Positions 1-18,700 of a stretch of 64,000 nt of DNA are shown piece after piece; the first letter of the stretch is position 1; each line of letters begins with the position of its first letter. Position numbers and translations under genes: made by a program. Where the stretch lies: contig JAAOMT010000703.1 of NCBI GenBank assembly GCA_016748015.1, forward strand, positions 808,342-872,341. Reading direction: 5' to 3'. Below the pieces are notes generated by a model, which had not been told where the DNA came from, made no database searches, and saw only the letters and a program-made list of their open reading frames with translations. The stretch is from Geosiphon pyriformis. Its lineage: Eukaryota > Glomeromycota > Glomeromycetes > Archaeosporales > Geosiphonaceae.

Positions 1-1444
1 ATTGAATTATTTATAAAAATATTACAATTATATTATATTAAAACAAATTTTAAAACCAAAATAATAATAGTAAGTTTAATTAAAATAAATAATATAGTAT
101 TATAAATTTTGATTTTTTTTAAAAAATATAGTAATATTATTAATTATTAAAAAAAACCAAAATTTTTTATAAAACTATTAATGAAAATAATTAAATTACT
201 AAATATTAATTGGTTTTTAATAGTAAAATTTTTTAAAAACAAAACTACATATTTTAAAAGAACAAAATTTGTATTTAAACTTGATAAATCTAAAATATTA
301 TTTTTAATTTATTAAGAATTTTATGTAAATTTTTAAATTAATTAAGAATAAATTTTTTAAAGTTTAAGTAATTTTTTTTTAAAAAATTTTTATTTTTAAT
401 TATATTATTATTATTTTTTTTAATTAATTTACAAAAACAATATTTAACTTTTTAAAATATTTAACCAATTTACAAAAACCAAATTTTTTTAATATTAAAA
501 AAACTAATATATTTATATATTGATTAAAAGAATTAATATCAATGTTTGTCATAATAATTTCAATTTTTTTAAACAAACTTATTATATTAACCAAAAAACA
601 TTAAGTTGTTTTTTTTGTTAACAAATTTTTCCAATTTGACAATTAATATACTAAGAATTAATTTTATTAAAATTATTAATAATTTTATTGGTGAAACTAA
701 AAGTGAATTTTCAAGTACTAATATAATAGGATTTAAAACAATTTGGTTTAAAATAATAAGTTCTAAAGTTTGAATTTCTGTTGGTTTTAAAATTGGGTTT
801 TCTCCAAGTTTTTTTTTTGATATTTATTTTTTTTTTGAACTTTTGTTTCTTTAGTTACTAATGGCCAATGCCTAATTAATTATTTTTTCATATAAGATTA
901 TTCCAATATAAATTAATGATTTTTTTGTGCTACTTCTTACACCAAACATTTATTGTTTTACATTGTTTTTTAAAGAATGCAGGAACTGTGCTTGCGTTGG
1001 TTTTTGAAACAAGAAATTATCCCTACATGGATTACTGATAAGATGGGCGTTTTTTCATGATAAGGAAAAATTGGGTTTGTGAGAGAAGATAATTAGCGAG
1101 TTTTTACTGGTAAATATATATATATAGAGGTATAATCATATATTCTTTATCAATATAAAAAGAGCTAACTTCTTGTTTTCTTCTATTGGTAACTTGGGCG
1201 TTTTTTTTGACGAACAAAAGGCACGATTTCTTAAAGTTTTGTGCCATATTCTTGTTGATTTGCTGACTAAAAAGAATATAGGAATATTCGCGTTTCTATT
1301 CGATGCTTTTTGTGTGTAATAATATCCTTATCGAAAAAGCTGAATTTTTTATATATAGCCTACTTTTTTTGCCTATAATGACAGAAAGGTTGGAAATAAA
1401 TCAATCAAAAGGTCTGGTTTTATATCACGTAAAAAATAAATATT
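1..1444. other. AT-rich non-coding stretch
   Basis: No gene is supported here. The first ~700 bases are extremely AT-rich homopolymer-like sequence. From about 950 to 1440 base composition becomes more balanced, with some GC-containing stretches, which fits a promoter and 5' leader for the small gene starting at 1445. I see no tRNA, rRNA or conserved protein segment. Confidence 0.5.
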
Positions 1445-1826
1445 ATGGAAGAAATTAGAACAGTTGAAGCCGAAATAGATGCTTTGAAACAAAAAAAGAG
1501 AAACCTACAAAATCAAATTAAAAACCGATATCATGATGAAATAAATCAAGAAATAAAGTCAAGAAATAAATCAAGAAATTGTTGACATAGAAGAAAAAAT
1601 AAACGCAAGACGACGGATCGTTCAAACCCTTACAAAAAGTAATAAAACTTTTAATCAAGGCAATCAACCAAGAAGTTCAACGCAAAATAATCAATCATCA
1701 AGAGAAATCCAAGAATTAAAACAAATATTACTCCGATTAGAAAGAAAAGTTGATCAATTAGAAGGACAAGTTAATCGTTTAAACAATCATCAAGGAAGTC
1801 AACAAACAAATCCAAACCCCTCCTAA
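1445..1826 (+). pseudogene. Small coiled-coil protein, frameshifted (or sequencing indel)
   Basis: An ATG at 1445 opens a charged, Glu/Lys/Gln-rich frame (starts MEEIRTVEAEIDALKQKK) that stops after about 46 codons. A second frame, shifted by one base, continues from about 1560 with the same character to TAA at 1824-1826. It contains a leucine-heptad stretch (LLRLERKVDQLEGQVNRL) and a short Asn/Gln tail. The frames meet in a tandem repeat of a GAAATAAATCAA-like 12-mer, one copy of which (about 1547-1560) has an extra G. Without that base the two halves would form one coiled-coil protein of about 126 residues. I do not recognise a family. Coiled coil is seen; function is unknown. The extra base may be a real mutation or a base-calling error. 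Confidence 0.5.
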
Positions 1827-4100
1827 ATATATTCCTCGCAAGAACTTTTAATCAAAAATTTCCTTTTAATAGTACCATTAGATGACTACTCTTTAAAGGG
1901 AATTCTTGGCTATTATTTGTCGAATAATTACATTGACAATTATCGGACTGTCAATTACCTAAACAACCAATATTTTTACGATATCTAAATTTTAAAAGAA
2001 TTTTCCCTTGTCTTTTGGCTTGAATTCTGGGAAAAAATATTCGTTCTTGGGGTTGAAGTTTACTTTTAACACTTCTTTAAATCACTATTTAAACTATTTT
2101 ATTTTATATTATCAATCTTTTTAAAAAATTAATTGATAAAAACTATCTACTCTTACTTCAAATTTTGAAGGCAAATTCTACTTCATTTTTTACCAACTTT
2201 CCTAATCATAAATTATCACAATTTTTAGGAATTTTTTTTTCTAACTCAACTAATTCAGTTAAGAATTTGTTACCAAATGCCCTAATAAATTCTTAAAGCA
2301 TTTATTAAATTAGTAAAGCATTTATTAAATTAATAACTTTTTTTGCTTAACTTGATAAGCCTTTAATTGCTCATTAATCTCTTGTTCTTGCTTTTTTCAA
2401 CAGTTCAATTTGGCTTCGTATTTGGGAGGTTTACTCCGTTATTATTTATGAACTTTATTATTCATATTGAAAAATATATATATAAATATAAAAAGCCTTT
2501 GCTAAAGTGTTATTTCCCAACTTCTTACACAATAAGTGATGGTAAAATTACCAAAAAAACAATTATTTTCCATTCAAAAAAAGTTAATATGTAAAATAAT
2601 TAAGAGAGTAAAAAAAATCAAGGGAAAGTTAAATAGAAAGTTTTTTAAAAAGGAAAAAAAATATTAATATTATTGTTAAAAAATTTTTTTTTTTGTAAAA
2701 TTACCAAAAGCTTATCATATAATGCTTTTATTATATATATATATATAATTCAACTGTTTTAACATTGATAAAACTATAATTAAAATATGAATTTAAATGT
2801 CAAACCAAATCTGTTTTTTTTCATTCAATATTATTAACAAAATTTATATTCAAACATTTTTTTGCTAATTTAATTTCTTATAGAATACAATTAATAATCT
2901 TATAAATATAATAGATAAAATATTAACCATTACCAAAAATGGTTAAATTATTTTTTGTCTTTTTAAAATTTTATATAATATTCTGATTTTTAATAATATA
3001 ATTATATTAGTTAAATAATCAGCTAATTTATTCTTCAAATTTTTTGAATGATTTTTAACTTTAATTTTAATTTATTAACAAGTTTTTATCTTTTATTATA
3101 TTTGTAATTTTACATCTTTTTATTTTACATTTATTTTTGAAAATAATTTTATATTTTTAATTTTATTTTTATATATATTTATTATAATATTAATATTTAT
3201 AAAAATTTATTTTTAAACACATATTTTAAAGTTGATATAATTATTATTAATTTGGTTTTTTTTAATAAAATTGTTTTATTTATATTAAATTTTTTTGTTT
3301 ATATTATTAAAATAAGTAATAATACTATTAATAACTATTTTTAAACTCAAATTTTTTATAAATTTATTTATATAAATTTTTTTATTAATATTATTATAAA
3401 AATTGTTTATTTTGTTTTAAAATATAAACTTTTTAAAAAACATATTAAATTTATTTATTTATTTACTTAAATTATTAATAAATATTCTTAATATAAGTAT
3501 ATTAATATTAAACTTCTTGGTTTTTTTTTATTAAATTTGTTAAATTTATAATTTAGTATATTTTTTTTAACATTAAAATAATTTTTTTTTTTACTTTTTT
3601 TTATTGGTTATTTTTATAACAATTGTGTTTATTATATTTTATTTTTCAAATAAATATATATTATTATTATTATTATTATTATTTAGAAAAAGTATTTTTA
3701 TAAAGTATTATTTAATTATAATAAAAATCATTATTTTTTTTAATTTTTGTTTTAATTGTAATTATAAAATTACAAAAAAAGAAAAAAATTATTTATATTA
3801 ATATTTAATAAATTTAAATATAAATTTAAATATAAATATTTAATTAATGAAAACAATATAGTTTTTTTTTATAAATTATATTTTTTTAATAATAATAAAT
3901 TGCAAGCAAATATGAATCTCATGGCTAAATTAAAAGCAAAAATATCATTATTATAGGACATGTATAATTAATTAAAAGCTTAGGCCATATGTGTTCGTGT
4001 GAACGTTTTACGTCAGCACTTTAAAATTTCAGGCGATACTTGTAACACTAAATTTCATAATACAAAATTTCTGAATTTTTTAATAGTTTAAGTAGTCAAT
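1827..4100. other. AT-rich intergenic DNA
   Basis: About 2.3 kb with no supportable gene. The open frames at 2367-2594 and 3604-3801 are Phe/Ile/Leu/Lys-rich translations of low-complexity AT sequence and carry no recognisable domain. From about 3900 composition normalises toward the OMA1-like gene, so 3900-4100 probably holds its promoter and 5' leader. Confidence 0.5.
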
Positions 4101-5599
4101 ATGCTTTCTTACTTGAATCTTAAGAGTTCTTTGGGTACCCTTACCTTTAGCAAATTATCATTGAAAAACCAATGTTCTAGCAATGTTTCTAATAATTTTC
4201 TAGTTAGACTAAATTCCAATTTAAGGATTTACCACCAGCTACCCCTTCCAAGTTATACCTCCCGCAATGTCTTTACAAATAACCGAACGTCGATCCAACG
4301 GTTCCCACCAGGCAAGGTCGAAAATTATAAACGCTTTCCGCATGCTAAACCTTTTTATGAGAAACAAATTTTCTGGGTCTCCACTGGTGTGGTAGGCAGC
4401 CTTACTGGTGCGGATATTCGAACTTCGAATTTACGCTTAACTCGTAGAATCGAAATGAGTCGTTTTCAAAACGAAATCGAATATTCGATTTCCCATAATA
4501 TTAGGTGTATATTACTATACTCATTTGGAAACTGTCCCTTTGACTGGTCGCCGACGCTTTATGGACGTTTCTCCTAAACAGGAAGAACTAATAGCACAAC
4601 AAGCCTATCGAGAGATTATGTCTCAATTTCACAACAAGATTTTGCCAACTTGGTACCCAGAGTCAAAGTTTGTGCGCCAAGTCGCTCAAAGGCTTGTAAA
4701 AGTGAGCGGAATGCAAAGTCTGTATCACTGTATTATCAACCGCTTGAGGAAATTTTTTTTAACAAGCTTCGTTCCATGGATTTTGTTTTCTCCCTATTCT
4801 ATATTGAAATCACCCACTTTCACAGATTTGAATTGGGAGTTTTATGTTATTTCTTCTCCTGAAAAAAACGCTTTTGTGCTCCCGGGAGGTAAAGTTTTTG
4901 TTTTCACTGGAATTTTGCCTATTACTAAAAATGAAGATGGGATGGCTGCGGTTCTAGGACATGAGGTATAAATCCTGAAATTTTATCATGTTTAAAAGTT
5001 TCGTTAAATTCTCACTAAAAAAAAAATATTTTTTTCATTAAGATTGGACATCAAATTGCTCGTCATAGCGCAGAGAAACTTTCAGTCTTCAAAATATTGC
5101 TCTTAACACAAATCCTTGTTAGTATGATATTTGATCCGAGCCTATTGACTCGTCTCTTCTTTGAGCTTGGTATCATGTAAGTCGGTTTCGATATTGCCCA
5201 AGTTCTATGGCAAATCACATCAATATGAGTTTGCTCAACATTTGACGATTATTTTTTGGGGTATTGATAAAGTCACCCTCACTAATGGTATTGATTGATA
5301 GGATGCCATTTTCTCGTAAATGTGAGATGGAAGCAGATTATATTGGGTTACTTTTAATGGCGCAAGCATGTTTCGACCCAGGAGAAGCTAAAAAGGTTTG
5401 GGAACGAATGAGTCAGGCACAGAAAATTTCTCCGCCCCAATTCTTGAGTACTCACCCAAATAACAAAACACGGATAAAAAAAGTGGAAGAATGGTTGCCA
5501 GAGGCCATGCAAAAACGTGCCGAGAGCAATTGTGAAGAAATTATGGACTCATTTAGAGATGGGGTTGCAATCTTAAAGCCACTCTGGGTCTCATGGTAG
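4101..5599 (+). CDS. OMA1: OMA1-type mitochondrial inner-membrane zinc metalloprotease (M48 family)
   Basis: Five exons: 4101-4407, 4505-4717, 4826-4965, 5043-5176, 5302-5599, joining to about 363 residues in one frame. All introns are GT-AG; the second donor (GTCTGT) is weak but restores the family motif SGMQNLNWEFYVI. The N-terminus is Ser/Asn/Arg-rich, as in a mitochondrial presequence, followed by one hydrophobic segment (FWVSTGVVGSLTG) and the family block ETVPLTGRRRFMDVSP. The zinc site HEIGH is created by splicing exon 3 to exon 4 (GHE|IGHQIARHSAEK). The third-ligand block MPFSRKCEMEADYIG, with its glutamate, is formed by exons 4-5. Known role of the family: stress-activated quality-control protease of the inner membrane (OPA1 cleavage in animals, membrane-protein turnover in yeast). 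It is convergent with the AROM gene, whose stop is about 230 bp away. The start is the first ATG in frame with the presequence. Confidence 0.9.
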
Positions 5600-5831
5600 A
5601 ACGGAGGAACGATTTGATAATTGCTTTTTGCTGTGCTAGCTTTCACTATCTAGGTGCTTCTAAGGAATATTCTAACATATGAATGGATGCTAACACGTTT
5701 TATAATTTTTTAATTGACAGGAAGATCATGATTAAGAACTCAATACTTTTATTTGTTTAACAAGTTTTATAGATTGGCTAAGAAATATCTAAAATGAGTA
5801 GAAATTTCTTCAGCTTATAGTTTATATTTGT

Positions 5832-11619
<5,788 letters not shown>

Positions 11620-12817
11620 TTATTTCCTGCTCCCCAAACCCATTTCTATCACAATCACACAATTCCGGCAGTTGTGCACTTCGGATCCTCCGATTCTTTG
11701 GATGTTGCCACATTGACTACAAGTCTTGGATGTGTAGGCTTTGTTCTGAATATAACACCTAATTACTCGGCCTTTGTAATCAGACGCGCCCAATAAAGCA
11801 TTTTCTGGTCAGTTTTTCATATAATCTCTCTTGTCTTGTGATTCACCATGCCCGACACTCAAAAGGAGAAATTATAATGACATCGAATTCGTGGGTAAAG
11901 AATCTGATTTCTGGTGAATTTCACTTTACAGCTGTATAACTTTTCATCGCATCCGAAAAATCGCCTTATCGAGTCGCCGGGACATTTTATTGTTACGTCT
12001 TGAGGAGGATACTAAACTAACGCTTCTCATTACCCATATTAATGGTAGGCTATAACGATGTATAATAATAATCGACGGATGAATGATATAGAAACCGTTC
12101 CATTTAAGTTGGAAGAATCCTGTGAACGAATTGTTATTTTTTTTCGCATATCTTTTCGAAATCGAAATGAGAGCGTATGTGCTGATAGACCTTGCCGATT
12201 CGCATTACACGCCTAATTACTTCTTCCCTAGCAATCGATGTTTCATCATTAATATTCGCGGTGCATACTACACAACCGTTCGCATCAATTTGGGCTCCCC
12301 CCGTATCGCAACTTTTTAGAGTTTCTTCTTTTCCTGCCCGAACATCTGTGTAAAGCTTAAGTTTATCTTTGATGGATTGAGGCTTTATCCAAGCCTGTTG
12401 TGTTTGATCGATATGGGAATGTTGGGATAAAAGTGGCAATGCCGATTCCAGTAAATATTATTATAAGCAAATCTCATCAAGCCCAACCACCGCTTCAAGA
12501 GCTGTTTTTCAGGATGGTCCGGATACACATTGATTAATAATGTACGGTTGAGAGTATATTCTGACGTTTGCGGCGAACTGCTGTCGCTTTTCCCTTGCGC
12601 TTTTCGCCTGTTTTGACTTTCTCGTCGATTGCAGGCAGCAGATAAAGACGGTGTTGAGGGCAAGAATATCTTGTAGGAGTTCATGCTCGTGTGAGGTCGC
12701 ATCGTCGAAGAAAACCGAGTTTTGCAAAATGGAGGAAAAAGATATATTGAAAGAGGTCGAAGGTAAATCGGCAAAGCCTATCACGGTAGGTGACCACAAT
12801 TTCCGAGACCATTCCAC
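11620..12817 (-). pseudogene. Broken TnpB/Fanzor-family RNA-guided nuclease gene
   Basis: Read on the minus strand, several short frames line up in the order of a TnpB/Fanzor protein. About 12817-12510 is a low-complexity N-terminus (begins MEWSRKLWSP). About 12545-12440 carries the family's N-terminal block (TLLINVYPDHPEKQLLKRWL then FAYNNIYW). About 12360-12135 resembles the first RuvC region (LYTDVRAG, then DTGGAQIDANGCVV). About 11980-11830 resembles the arginine-rich helix and second RuvC region (MSRRLDKAIFRMR, VSGMVNHKTREII). About 11810-11763 reads KMLYWARLITKAE. About 11780-11620 is the terminal zinc ribbon (YTSKTCSQCGN, GGSEVHNCRNC) followed by a RuvC III-like tail and TAA at 11622-11620. 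The two CxxC pairs are intact, but the gene has frameshifts, stops (for example in the VSGM and KTDQKM blocks) and a deletion between the N-terminal block and RuvC I. It therefore cannot make an active protein. Assignment to TnpB/Fanzor is strong; the Fanzor subtype is not resolved. Confidence 0.82.
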
Positions 12818-13102
12818 GGCTTATTCGTTCCCATAGGACCTAAAAGTCCCGATTGTTTGAAATTGATATTTGACTCGACATCGCTGAGGAGTTTTTAGGT
12901 TGGAAATCGAGAGGAGTGGTTTTTGCCGTTCGAGATCCTCTCTTTGTTTTGCACTAGAGACACGGGCGCAGAAGTGATGGTGATGGTGATGGTATCAGCA
13001 TTTTGAGAAGTTAGCTCAGGAAAGAAAGGTATTTATTTTCGCGATTTTGGACCTGATAATCATTTTATTGATAGGCATTATTAAGCAAATCTTTTCATCG
13101 GC

Positions 13103-15586
13103 ATGGACGACGATTTTTATAGGAATTGTCCCCATTCAACAACTGAAAGTACATATGAGGGCGTGTTGTGTACTGCCTGCGGACTTGTGACTAGCAAATG
13201 TGGTAAATTTGCTTCAGAGAAAGAAGGAGGTATTTGTAATTATGGTTTTATATTACCATTTTATCTGGAAAGCAAACATTCTAAACAAAATTACTGGGAA
13301 TCTTAGAGGAGACAGGAGTGCAAAATGAAGAATACCGCTCACGACAGGTGGTTCATACTAAAAAAGAAATACACCAAGAAAAGTTTGAAAAACGGGTAGG
13401 TTGTAACTATTTTTCAACGTTCGCATTTTTAACTGAAAAAACTCAATTTATTTGCTATTACTGGTACCTCATAAATTAATAGATCAAAACCCAAACCCAA
13501 CGCATATGTCAAAATCTTAATATTCAGCCATTTTTTAATCGAATTGTTGCTGTTGTTTTAGAATATCATCGACAAATGCCATTGCTCAAAGGCAGAGAAG
13601 AAACGGCAGCTATTGGAGCTGCGACATGTCTTGCCCTTAGAGAAAAAGGATCTCCGGTTACATTGAATCAAGTGGCGGTAAGTATTTATAGTATATATTT
13701 GCATTGAAAACATGATGAAAGACATGTCTCAAGAATTTTCCAATGATAGAGGACACTTTCAGTCGAACCTGGGGATCTTACGGCTTTTTTTAGACAAATG
13801 ATGAAAAAGATAAAGAATACTGTGAAGGAACCTTCAGTAAACTTGGATATCCTAATAAGCGCAATTATTGCAGCCATGTTTGATAAAAAAGTCGTCAATA
13901 ATCTTCCTTTATATACACAAGAATCTGAGTTAACACATTTGGAAGAGGATGCTCAAGTATTTGACCCAAAATTTTTTCATAAACACGCTCGAGTTATAAA
14001 ACGCCTGGCGCGAGTTGCTACCGTACAATCGCGAAAATTTCGTGAGACTCTCAGCCCCTGCATGAAAGCCTATAAAAAGGTTTTGCTAGGAACTTCTTAT
14101 GCTTTGTTAGAATACGCTTCCAATGCTGGTATCGTAACTGGACGTCAACCCGTTCCAATGGCAGCTGCTATAATACTTTACGCGATTGAGGTAACCGAAA
14201 AGCCTACTTTAAAGGAGCGGACCTCTAATTTCAAAATTGCTGAAGAATTTGTTGCTTATGCTTTTGAGATAAAGGCCGATCGTGTCATGTCAACCAGATA
14301 CCGTGAGCTTCGTTCTCTCATATTACCTAAAGTTTTGGACCTTCCGTGGGCTTTTCTGGCACATGAAAATCATGCCCGAGCCTATTTATATGTCAATGAC
14401 GTGATTGAGTCTGATCCCCCAAGAAATACTACATCGAATTCTAATGATTTAAGCCTGAGTCAAATACCATCAATAGCTAACACCCAACGTCAGAGAGCCC
14501 GTAGATACAAGAAACTTCAAAAAGCTAAGCTGTATTTAGAAAAAGAAAAATCTAACATTATTGCCAAACGTTCAACAAACTGGATGGAGGTTGTGACATC
14601 CGATAATGAAACTTTGGCTGAAATCGCCCAGGATAAAGAGATACAATACCTGAAAAAGCTCCTCATGGTTAACTTTACTACCGAAGCCCAATTAATTGAC
14701 GCGTCAACCGGGCTTTTGGAAGCGTGGGTACAGCAGGCAGAGCGAGGGCCAATTACACATGATCTTCTTGATCCATCATTATATGAGGAAGATATTCCTG
14801 AAGATGAGTTAGGGGATTATATCAAGGATTCAAATAAGGCAAGCTTTGTCTACAGGATTTTATCATTTAAATTTAAATTTAAATTTTACATATGGCGCTT
14901 ATTAATAGATTCAAACCCAAGAAAACTTAGCTGGGATCCGAGGAAATGACGAAATTAGGACTCTCTTCAATAATAATGATGAAACAATAAATATTTCTGA
15001 CGAGGATATACCTAATATCGATGATCCTCAAGACACTATCATGATTATTGATGACGATGAATTAAAAAATGGTAATGATCAACATGAATTTGTTCTTTTG
15101 ATTCGTGGTACCAATAATGCTAATTATATTTAGGACATAGGTGACTATCAATGGGCTGATGACGATGAGAATTCGGAGGAACACGACTTTGATCAAACTT
15201 CAATTGAACAAGATAGTGGTAACTCCAGTGACATAAATGATCCACCCGAAGTGTCTATACCTAGGTTTGAGATTAAAGGACAATTAAACAGAAATGAAAA
15301 GATGGAGAAGAAAAGACGACGAGTACGGTTGGCTCACTTGTCTGACAAGCCTCCAAAAAAGAGGAAAATCAATGAAGTCAAGGATGAGGCACCCACTAGT
15401 TCTGACTCCGTAAAACCTGACGACAATGGTAAAAATCCTGCTGGAAAACCCAGAATACGCGGCAAAAATAGCCAGTTAAGCACTCCTGTTTCGGGCCTCA
15501 ACGAGCCACCAGATGACCGATCAACATCTGGTGTTCCCAAGAGGCCAAAGCTCTTGAAAAGAGCTGATGAAATTAATTATGGTTAA
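13103..15586 (+). CDS. TFIIB/BRF-related transcription initiation factor
   Basis: Six exons: 13103-13229, 13307-13395, 13483-13677, 13750-14838, 14909-15071, 15141-15586, about 702 residues in one frame. Intron 4 (14839-14908) uses a GC donor (AAG|GCAAGC...TAG). Residues about 8-25 form a zinc-ribbon-like segment (NCPHSTTES...LCTACGLV) in which the second expected Cys is Ser; a His just before it could substitute. Two cyclin-like repeats follow. The first is at about 73-165 (RICQNLNIQPFFNRIVAVV, GREETAAIGAATCLALRE, NQVARTLSVEPGDL). The second is centred on TGRQPVPMAAAIILYAIEV and VMSTRYRELRSLIL. The C-terminal third is acidic, then basic, with KKRRRVR and PPKKRK stretches that resemble nuclear localisation signals. 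The order ribbon, two cyclin folds, long tail is that of TFIIB-family factors. It could be a divergent BRF1, or closer to plant-type TFIIB-related proteins; I cannot decide. It lies about 290 bp downstream of the divergent Fanzor relic. Confidence 0.75.
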
Positions 15587-15768
15587 ACCTAAAATAGGTG
15601 TTTTGTCCTTAATAAAAATTGTAGTTTTGATCACAAATTAAAACTTCAAATAAATATTTAATCAGACCGCCGATCATTGACCCTGGCGTCATCACATGTA
15701 ATATATATTTACGAGTAACAGGTTAATCAAAACGTTCGTTTCCTTGACAAATCGGCAGAACAAAGATT

Positions 15769-18700
15769 ATGGTGGCTTTCTCTAAACCTTCCACTGAGCT
15801 TCCCGCCGCCATTCAGTTGGTTCTTAACCCTTTGGTTAATTCCAAATCTTCCCAAACCAACACCAGATCGCGGGTCTTGGCCTCAGCTGCGATTCTTTCT
15901 TTGGCAGCATATACTACCAATTATTTTTATCAAAAGCACCGCGCTTCCTCTGAGTTAGTGAATCGGTCCTCTTCTACTCAAAATCACCACCCACAAACGG
16001 CTCCTGCTGAATCTGCCTCCGCCATCAAGAAGTATACCATTACTATACCGTACAAAAATCGTACAGCTTCAGTCACTATTTGCCCAACGAAACCCGGGAC
16101 TTTTGAAAAACACAAGCGGTTTTTCACCCCTCTTCATGATAGTAGCCAACCAGTTGGCGTCAATAGGACATTTTTCACACAATTGAAAGCTATTTTGAAA
16201 ATACTTATCCCTAGGTTAAGATCAAAAGAGGCCTTCATATTATTACTGCACTCGATCTTTCTACTCCTTCGGACATACCTCAGTATTGTAGTGGCAAGAG
16301 TAGATGGAAGGATTGTCAGAGATTTAGTAAGAACTAGATGATTGAAATCAATTTCGCATTTGGGATTTGAAAAACAATTGGAGATCACGATTCCCTGACT
16401 ATTATAAAATAGGTTGCGGCGAATGGGAAAGAATTCGTCAAAGGTTTGGGCTACTGGTTTGCAATTGCAATTCCGGCGGTCTATACTAATAGCATGGTAT
16501 GTATCTTTAAATTTATTTATTTTTTACTATCGAATTTAATTGCTAGATTGTTTAATACCCCTCCAACAGTTAAGAAATCATTAAATTGACTCGTCGTTAA
16601 TTCACATATTTTATTTCAAGATTCGCTACCTCCAATCGAAATTATCAATTGCGTTCCGTACGCGACTGACTCGATATGTCCATGATTTATATTTAGATGA
16701 AAAAAACGCGTATTACAAAGTAATCAATCTCGATAATAGGATTGATGGTCCTGATCAGTGAGTTTTTACATCAAATGTTTTAAATTCTAATTAAAATGGT
16801 CCTAACTAAAATTTTAATACTTTAAAGGTTTATCACAACTGATATATCGCGATTCTGTGATGGACTCGCGTCACTTTACTCAAACTTGGGCAAACCTATA
16901 TTGGATACTATTATATTCAATTATGCATTGACAAAGAGTATAGGACTGGCTGGAATGCTTGGAATATTCTCGAATTATGTGATTACTGCCCGTCTTCTTC
17001 GAAACGTCACCCCTGCTTTTGGAAAATTAGCTGCAATTGAAGCTAAATTGGAAGGTGACTTCCGTGCTACTCACTCTCGGCTCATTACCAATGCTGAGGA
17101 GATCGCGTTTTATAATGGTGCTCCCTTGGAACACTCAATTCTGAATCGTACCTATACTCGCCTGATCAAGCATATTAATTCAATACTGAAGATTCGTATC
17201 GCCTATAATATGTTTGAAGACTTTGTAATCAAGTATTTTTGGAGTACAGTTGGGCTATTAATGTGTGCTTTGCCAGTCTTTTATCCAGAATGGGGTGGTC
17301 GCGGTGGAAGAACAGAGTTAGAAGGAGGAATTGCCCCCGAGGGTAAAGAACGGGACCGCACGAAAGCGTTTATAACAAATAAAAGGTATTTGTCTCATTA
17401 TCTTGGAATTGATTATCAAAATCATATAATTATCAGTTTCATCCATGAACAGGATAATGTTGACTTTAGCGGACGCTGGTGGTCGCATGATGTTATCCTA
17501 TAAAGAGCTTGCTGAGCTCGCTGGTTACACTTCACGAGTATTCAATTTACTCTCAGTATTGCATATGCTTCATGCTAATCAATATGTTACTACGCCTCGC
17601 TCCTCATCTTTTCCTGCTGATAAAATATTTTACTCGCTGGGTGATATTCGTGGAAGTGTAATTTATGGATTTAATGGATTGAAATTCGAAAATGTACCCA
17701 TTGTAATCCCTAAACCGGGAAATCCCCAAGGTGGGGAGGAATTAATTTCGGGATTGAACCTAACTCTAAAGCCAGGTGAACATTTGCTGATTACCGGTCC
17801 CAATGGTGTTGGCAAAACGAGTATTGCCCGGGTTATCAGCACGCTATGGCCCATCTTCCGTAAATATTTTTTTCTAGTTTATCATATTTTGGTGTTTCTC
17901 TTGGTAAAATATAGTTTTTCCTTCTTATAGGGGGAACTCTTTCCCGCCCTCACATTGGTGATATTTTTTATATTCCTCAACGCCCATATCTAAGTATTGG
18001 AACATTCCGTGATCAGTAAGTGAAACAGATGTTAGATTCTAATATTTCAAATCTGTTACTCGTTTAAAATTTTATCTTCCGTAATGAATATTATAATTAT
18101 TTACATTAAAGACTCATCTATCCTCATTCACACGCGGATATGGTTCGAGATCATCGCACTGACGAGGAATTGTTAAATATTTTGGATCTTGTTCATCTCA
18201 AAAACGTTCTGAATCGTGAAGGGGGATGGGAAACAAAGAAAGAATGGAAAGACGTATTCTCAGGAGGCGAAAAACAAAGGGTATTCTTGTTTTATTTTTT
18301 AATGAAACTTTTGGTTAATATCTAAGTAGAAGTTATGATAATACTCATGAAAAAAACTGGGTTTTCCGAATTAGATTGGAATTTGCAGATTATTTTACCA
18401 TAATCCGAAATTTGCAATACTGGATGAATGTGAGTCATTTTTCTCAAGCAGGGATATTTATCTAATTTTAATTAAAATATTCTCTAATAAATTATCAGGC
18501 ACCAGTGCTGTGAGTACTGACGTTGAAGGATTAATGTATCAACATGCTAAGGATGTTGGTATTAGTAAGTATTGGAGTGAACATGTTTAAAACGAGGTTA
18601 CTCGGGGAAATATTAAACTTTATTTTTATTTGTATTATTTCTCAAAGCCTTAATCACAATTTCTCACCGGCCTGCATTGACCAAATACCATACCCATCTA

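Noticed and set aside
2367-3801. Open frames at 2367-2594 and 3604-3801 as small genes
   Set aside because: Phe/Ile/Lys/Leu-rich translations of low-complexity AT DNA, with no domain or supporting codon pattern.
12122-12836. Plus-strand open frames at 12122-12319 and 12651-12836
   Set aside because: They are antisense to the Fanzor-like relic and have no recognisable features.
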